Source: Glandiceps talaboti (lineage: Eukaryota > Hemichordata > Enteropneusta > Spengelidae). From it: a DNA stretch of 64,000 bases. The notes under the pieces are model-generated. The model did not search any database and was not told the DNA's origin. It saw only the letters and a list, made by a program, of their open reading frames with translations. The position numbers were made by a program, and so were the translations under genes. The stretch lies in contig NC_135550.1 in NCBI RefSeq assembly GCF_964340395.1, positions 31,388,676-31,452,675 of the forward strand, in the 5' to 3' direction. Positions within the stretch are counted from its first letter, which is position 1. Each line of letters opens with the position of its first letter. Shown in pieces: positions 60,691 to 64,000 of the stretch.

Positions 60691-61479
60691 TCTAACACAT
60701 TCCCATTTCCAGCTGTGTTACAGGAGTTGATAATTGATACAAAGTTAAGGGGTCTTGATACAAAAATGATACAAATAAATCTAGCATACATTGTCTGCTA
60801 TTGAAATGCAAACTACTTGTAGTGTTCCCTTCAATTTTGTCAAAAAAACAAACAGTAATATGCTATACTATATATATACAAGGTTATCATCTAGAAAAAA
60901 AAGCACTGTAGAAAATGTCACAACTCCTTTACTTTTTAAAAATGATAAGATTAAAAAATTCAATATTTTGTCAGAAAAAAAAACATGATGCAAGAGTGTA
61001 GTATTATTGTTTGGTCACGGATTCGAGAATAAAAATCTATACAGCTTCAAAAGAATGGATGTGCTGGTATTAGAAAATATTAAAGACAAAAATGAAATCT
61101 ATCCACAAACACAGAAATACAGCAATAGATTTTTACATGTATATGTATGGGACTTATGAAAAAAAATCAGTTTTTTATTTTGCTAGGTCCAACTTGAAAG
61201 TTACAAAGCAAAACATTGGCAGTGATATGATAAAACATTTCACTAAGTATAGTTTAATTGTTCTAAATAGTCATTTACTCACAGATAGTAATAAAACTGC
61301 TAGATAATAATTATAGCTGTCAAATATAGTTGAAAATTTAGCATGTACTCCCATTACCTTTTTCTTTCCGTTTTCCTTCTACAACCACTGACCTATTTGT
61401 ATGTTTGCAATAAATAATTGACAGCTACATTTGTCATAATTATTTATCCTGTAATTCCATCATACCCATGGGGTGTACC
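60691..61479. other. Rab intron 7, AT-rich; no exon seen
   Basis: AT-rich, A-tract-rich sequence with no credible coding. Confidence 0.5.
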
Positions 61480-61975
61480 ACTCTAATCTGCAGGGGCTTA
61501 TCACAAAGTATGGTGTAGAGCCTGAGGGGGCTGTTCAATGTTCTAGATGTGGTCTTTCAGCTTGCATGCACGGAGCCCAAGGCGTCTGTACTCAACTCTA
61601 GTTCTCAGTAATCCACATAAGTATTCCTTCCCAGAGGACGAACACAAATCTTAATTGTCGTGATTTGTAATCTATTGGGTACAATGGGAGGTCACTCTGT
61701 GTATCTGCAGGCAGGTCCATGTCCCTGAGATTGCATTAACATTTTGTCATCTGGTATTACCAGCCTGGGGTATGCACACTGAAATCTTACTAAGACATCC
61801 ATCCAGGGAGTTGAAAATTATATTCCTGATAGAGAAAGCTGCACGTAGCTGCAGGAAATTCCCTTTTAATACTTTATGGCATTTATCCAGATTTCAGCTT
61901 GTCTTGCATCAAATAGACGAGGAAATGCAGACATGGATTTATCGGAGTTAAGTTCGATATCACGCATCTAAAACA
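61480..61975. other. Unassigned complex sequence within Rab intron 7
   Basis: About 500 bases of balanced composition and few simple repeats, unlike the AT-rich surroundings. Several open stretches of 20-35 codons occur on the minus strand, one starting MRDIELNSDKSMSAFPR near 61,970 just after a pyrimidine-AG, but none extends or matches a family with confidence. It could be a conserved non-coding element, a decayed element or a nested minus-strand exon. Confidence 0.3.
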
Positions 61976-62458
61976 AAGTCATACATGTAGCTTTTTGATA
62001 CCACTTATCTACAAAAGTCAGTGTTCTTTCTTAATGCTGTATTTTTTAAAGAAAATCTCTACCTCTACCTAGAAAGATATGTCAAACTCTGAATAATTGA
62101 CATGTTTTGCATTTTTTTTTTGCCTGAATTTAGAATTTCATCTGCCCTTTCTGTTCTAGTATTAAAATTCTAAACTATATCTATTTTCAGGTATCACATG
62201 ATTTGAATAGCTTTAACTTTTTTTTATCACCACTATCTTCTAGTTATACCTCAGACCACTAAAAGAGTTCTTGTAGTGGTCTTAGCTTAATAAACATGAT
62301 GTTATATTTCAGTGAAACAATGAATAAACATGTTGTGCTTTGTAGCAAGGTAATAAAACATCTTATATGCCTGTTGCGCTCTTTCTCTGTATGTAGATTA
62401 TTGGGATGTACTGTAGGAGGGTAATAATGACCTCTGTTATGCTCCTAAGCACTCAGTG
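61976..62458. other. Rab intron 7, AT-rich; no exon seen
   Basis: Nothing recognisable. Confidence 0.45.
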
Positions 62459-63380
62459 TCCATATATGGAATATTGGGGCATTACATAGCAGGGTAATAA
62501 TGTCTTGTATCATGTCATTTCCACCCTTTGTCCATATATGGAATATTGGGGCATTACATAGCAGGGTAATAATGTCTTATATCATGTCATTTCCACTCTT
62601 TGTCCATATATGGAATATTGGGGCATTACATAGCAGGGTAATAATGTTGTATATCATGTCATTTCCACCCTTTGTCCATATATGGAATATTGGGGCATTT
62701 CATAGCAGGGTAATAATGTCTTATATCATGTCATTTCCACCCTTTGTCCATATATGGAATATTGGGGCATTACATAGCAGGGTAATAATGTTGTATATCA
62801 TGTCATTTCCACCCTTTGTCCATATATGGAATATTGGGGCATTACATAGCAGGGTAATAATGTCTTATATCATGTCATTTCCACCCTTTGTCCATATATG
62901 GAATATTGGGGCATTACATAGCAGGGTAATAATGCCTTACATCATGTCATTTCCACTCTTTGTCCATATATGGAATATTGGGGCATTACATAGCAGGGTA
63001 ATAATGTCTTATATCATGTCATTTCCACCCTTTGTCCATATATGGAATATTGGGGCATTACATAGCAGGGTAATAATGTTGTATATCATGTCATTTCCAC
63101 CCTTTGTCTATATATGGAATATTGGGGCATTACATAGCAGGGTAATAATGTCTTATATCATGTCATTTCCACCCTTTGTCCATATATGGAATATTGGGGC
63201 ATTACATAGCAGGGTAATAATGTCTTATATCATGTCATTTCCACCCTTTGTCCATATATGGAATATTGGGGCATTACATAGCAGGGTAATAATGTCTTAT
63301 ATCATGTCATTTCCACCCTTTGTCCATATATGGAATATTGGGGCATTACATAGCAGGGTAATAATGTTGTAGAAGTATTG
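62459..63380 (+). repeat. 72-bp minisatellite, 13 copies, CArG box in each unit
   Basis: The unit is close to TCCATATATGGAATATTGGG, GCATTACATAGCAGGGTAAT, AATGTCTTATATCATGTCAT, TTCCACCCTTTG. CCATATATGG, a perfect SRF-type CArG box, is present in 12 of 13 units; the unit near 63,107 has CTATATATGG. The 72-bp period (24 codons) leaves one frame open for 290 codons, which I take as a by-product. Confidence 0.96.
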
Positions 63381-64000
63381 GTATCACAATGATATCTACA
63401 AACACTTTTTATGCAAAACCAGAAATGGAAGATTTATTCCTGATGGCCTGAAAGTTTGTTATTTTTTAGAAACTTTGAAAGCGGATTGCATTGGATGACT
63501 ATAAAGCCAATTTATGGTACAGTAGTTGGAAAGATGTAATTAGTATTTTTTTACAAAATATTTCTATTTGAAAGACGTGGTTAATCATCCAGTCCATAAA
63601 AGGACAAACAAGAATTTTTTAGAAATTGAAATTGAAATTGGTTTCTAACAAAATAACATACAAATTAGAAGTAAACATTAACATCAAAAAAGAAAACGAA
63701 TTGTCGGTGAGAGACTAGAAAATAGTTTTGAGAAAACTATTCAAGGCTAGTCACTTGATTTCAACTGAATGTCAATTGCATATCATACTGTGGTGACTGT
63801 AGTTGTTCAAAATAAATAACATTACATACAAAACCAGAAACTTTTAAAGAAAAAACAACAACAACCAAAACCAAAACAACAACAACAACAACAACAGATG
63901 TTTATGATATTAATAACACTAATAAACACACTACGGTGATAGGATCGTACCACGACAAGTGAAAATAAACAAAATAATTGTTACAGCAAATGCCATAAAA
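63381..64000. other. Window end, still within Rab intron 7; (AAC)n at about 63,846-63,896
   Basis: AT-rich sequence with an imperfect CAA/AAC repeat. The next Rab exon was not found before the window ends. Confidence 0.5.

Noticed and set aside
61870-61975. THAP-domain-like or transposase-like reading on the minus strand
   Set aside because: Only a loose likeness (FPR...WINAIK). The required Cys/His pattern is absent and the frame closes after about 35 codons, so I do not call a gene.
62500-63372. Open frame of 290 codons with 24-residue repeats
   Set aside because: By-product of the 72-bp array (24 codons). No signal peptide, domain or flanking exon; the array lies in the Rab gene's intron.

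Overview
This is nuclear DNA from a spliceosomal eukaryote, almost certainly a marine-type invertebrate metazoan. It holds AT-rich spacer, GT-AG introns of a few hundred to about 4,000 bases, many microsatellites and minisatellites, and genes whose encoded proteins are clearly animal-like (CCDC174, MNAT1/MAT1, RDH11-14-type retinol dehydrogenases, a Rab32/38-type GTPase). The sequence alone does not settle the phylum. No bacterial, plasmid or CRISPR features and no convincing tRNA or rRNA genes were seen.

Layout. Bases 1 to about 23,000 show no recognisable gene. They hold simple repeats, a 24-bp minisatellite at 8,077-8,963, other tandem arrays, and one stretch rich in homeodomain-type cores (about 7,020-7,570). 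From 23,513 the window is gene-dense. An intronless CCDC174 gene (minus) stands head-to-head with MNAT1 (plus, 8 exons, 332 codons of protein), with 436 bp between their start codons. Three minisatellite arrays and a SINE-like copy fill the space between the MNAT1 3' end and the tail of a minus-strand retinol dehydrogenase (7 coding exons, 317 aa). About 3.8 kb away a second retinol dehydrogenase points the other way (7 coding exons, 318 aa). The two share every intron position and phase, so they are an inverted paralogue pair. The plus copy carries a CR1/L2-type LINE and a 41-bp minisatellite in intron 5. The last gene is the 5' part of a Rab32/38-like GTPase (plus). Seven exons code for residues 1-104, and the rest lies beyond base 64,000.

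Functions. CCDC174 is a nuclear protein linked to RNA processing. MNAT1 is the RING subunit of the CDK-activating kinase within TFIIH. The dehydrogenases are membrane-anchored NADP(H)-dependent retinoid/aldehyde reductases. Rab32/38 proteins act in lysosome-related organelle traffic. Apart from the CCDC174/MNAT1 shared promoter and the RDH pair, the neighbours show no obvious pathway link.

Most notable points: (1) a 5-base microexon in the Rab gene that supplies the Gly-Lys of the P-loop; (2) a His where that Rab would normally have the catalytic Gln; (3) loss of the catalytic Ser in the plus-strand retinol dehydrogenase although its frame is intact; (4) a minisatellite in that gene's intron 5 that looks like an amplified copy of its own exon-5 splice donor; (5) a 72-bp array with a CArG (SRF-type) box in nearly every unit; (6) a two-copy MITE family with 9-bp target duplications, one copy nested in a LINE. 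I did not find a wholly new multi-gene system.
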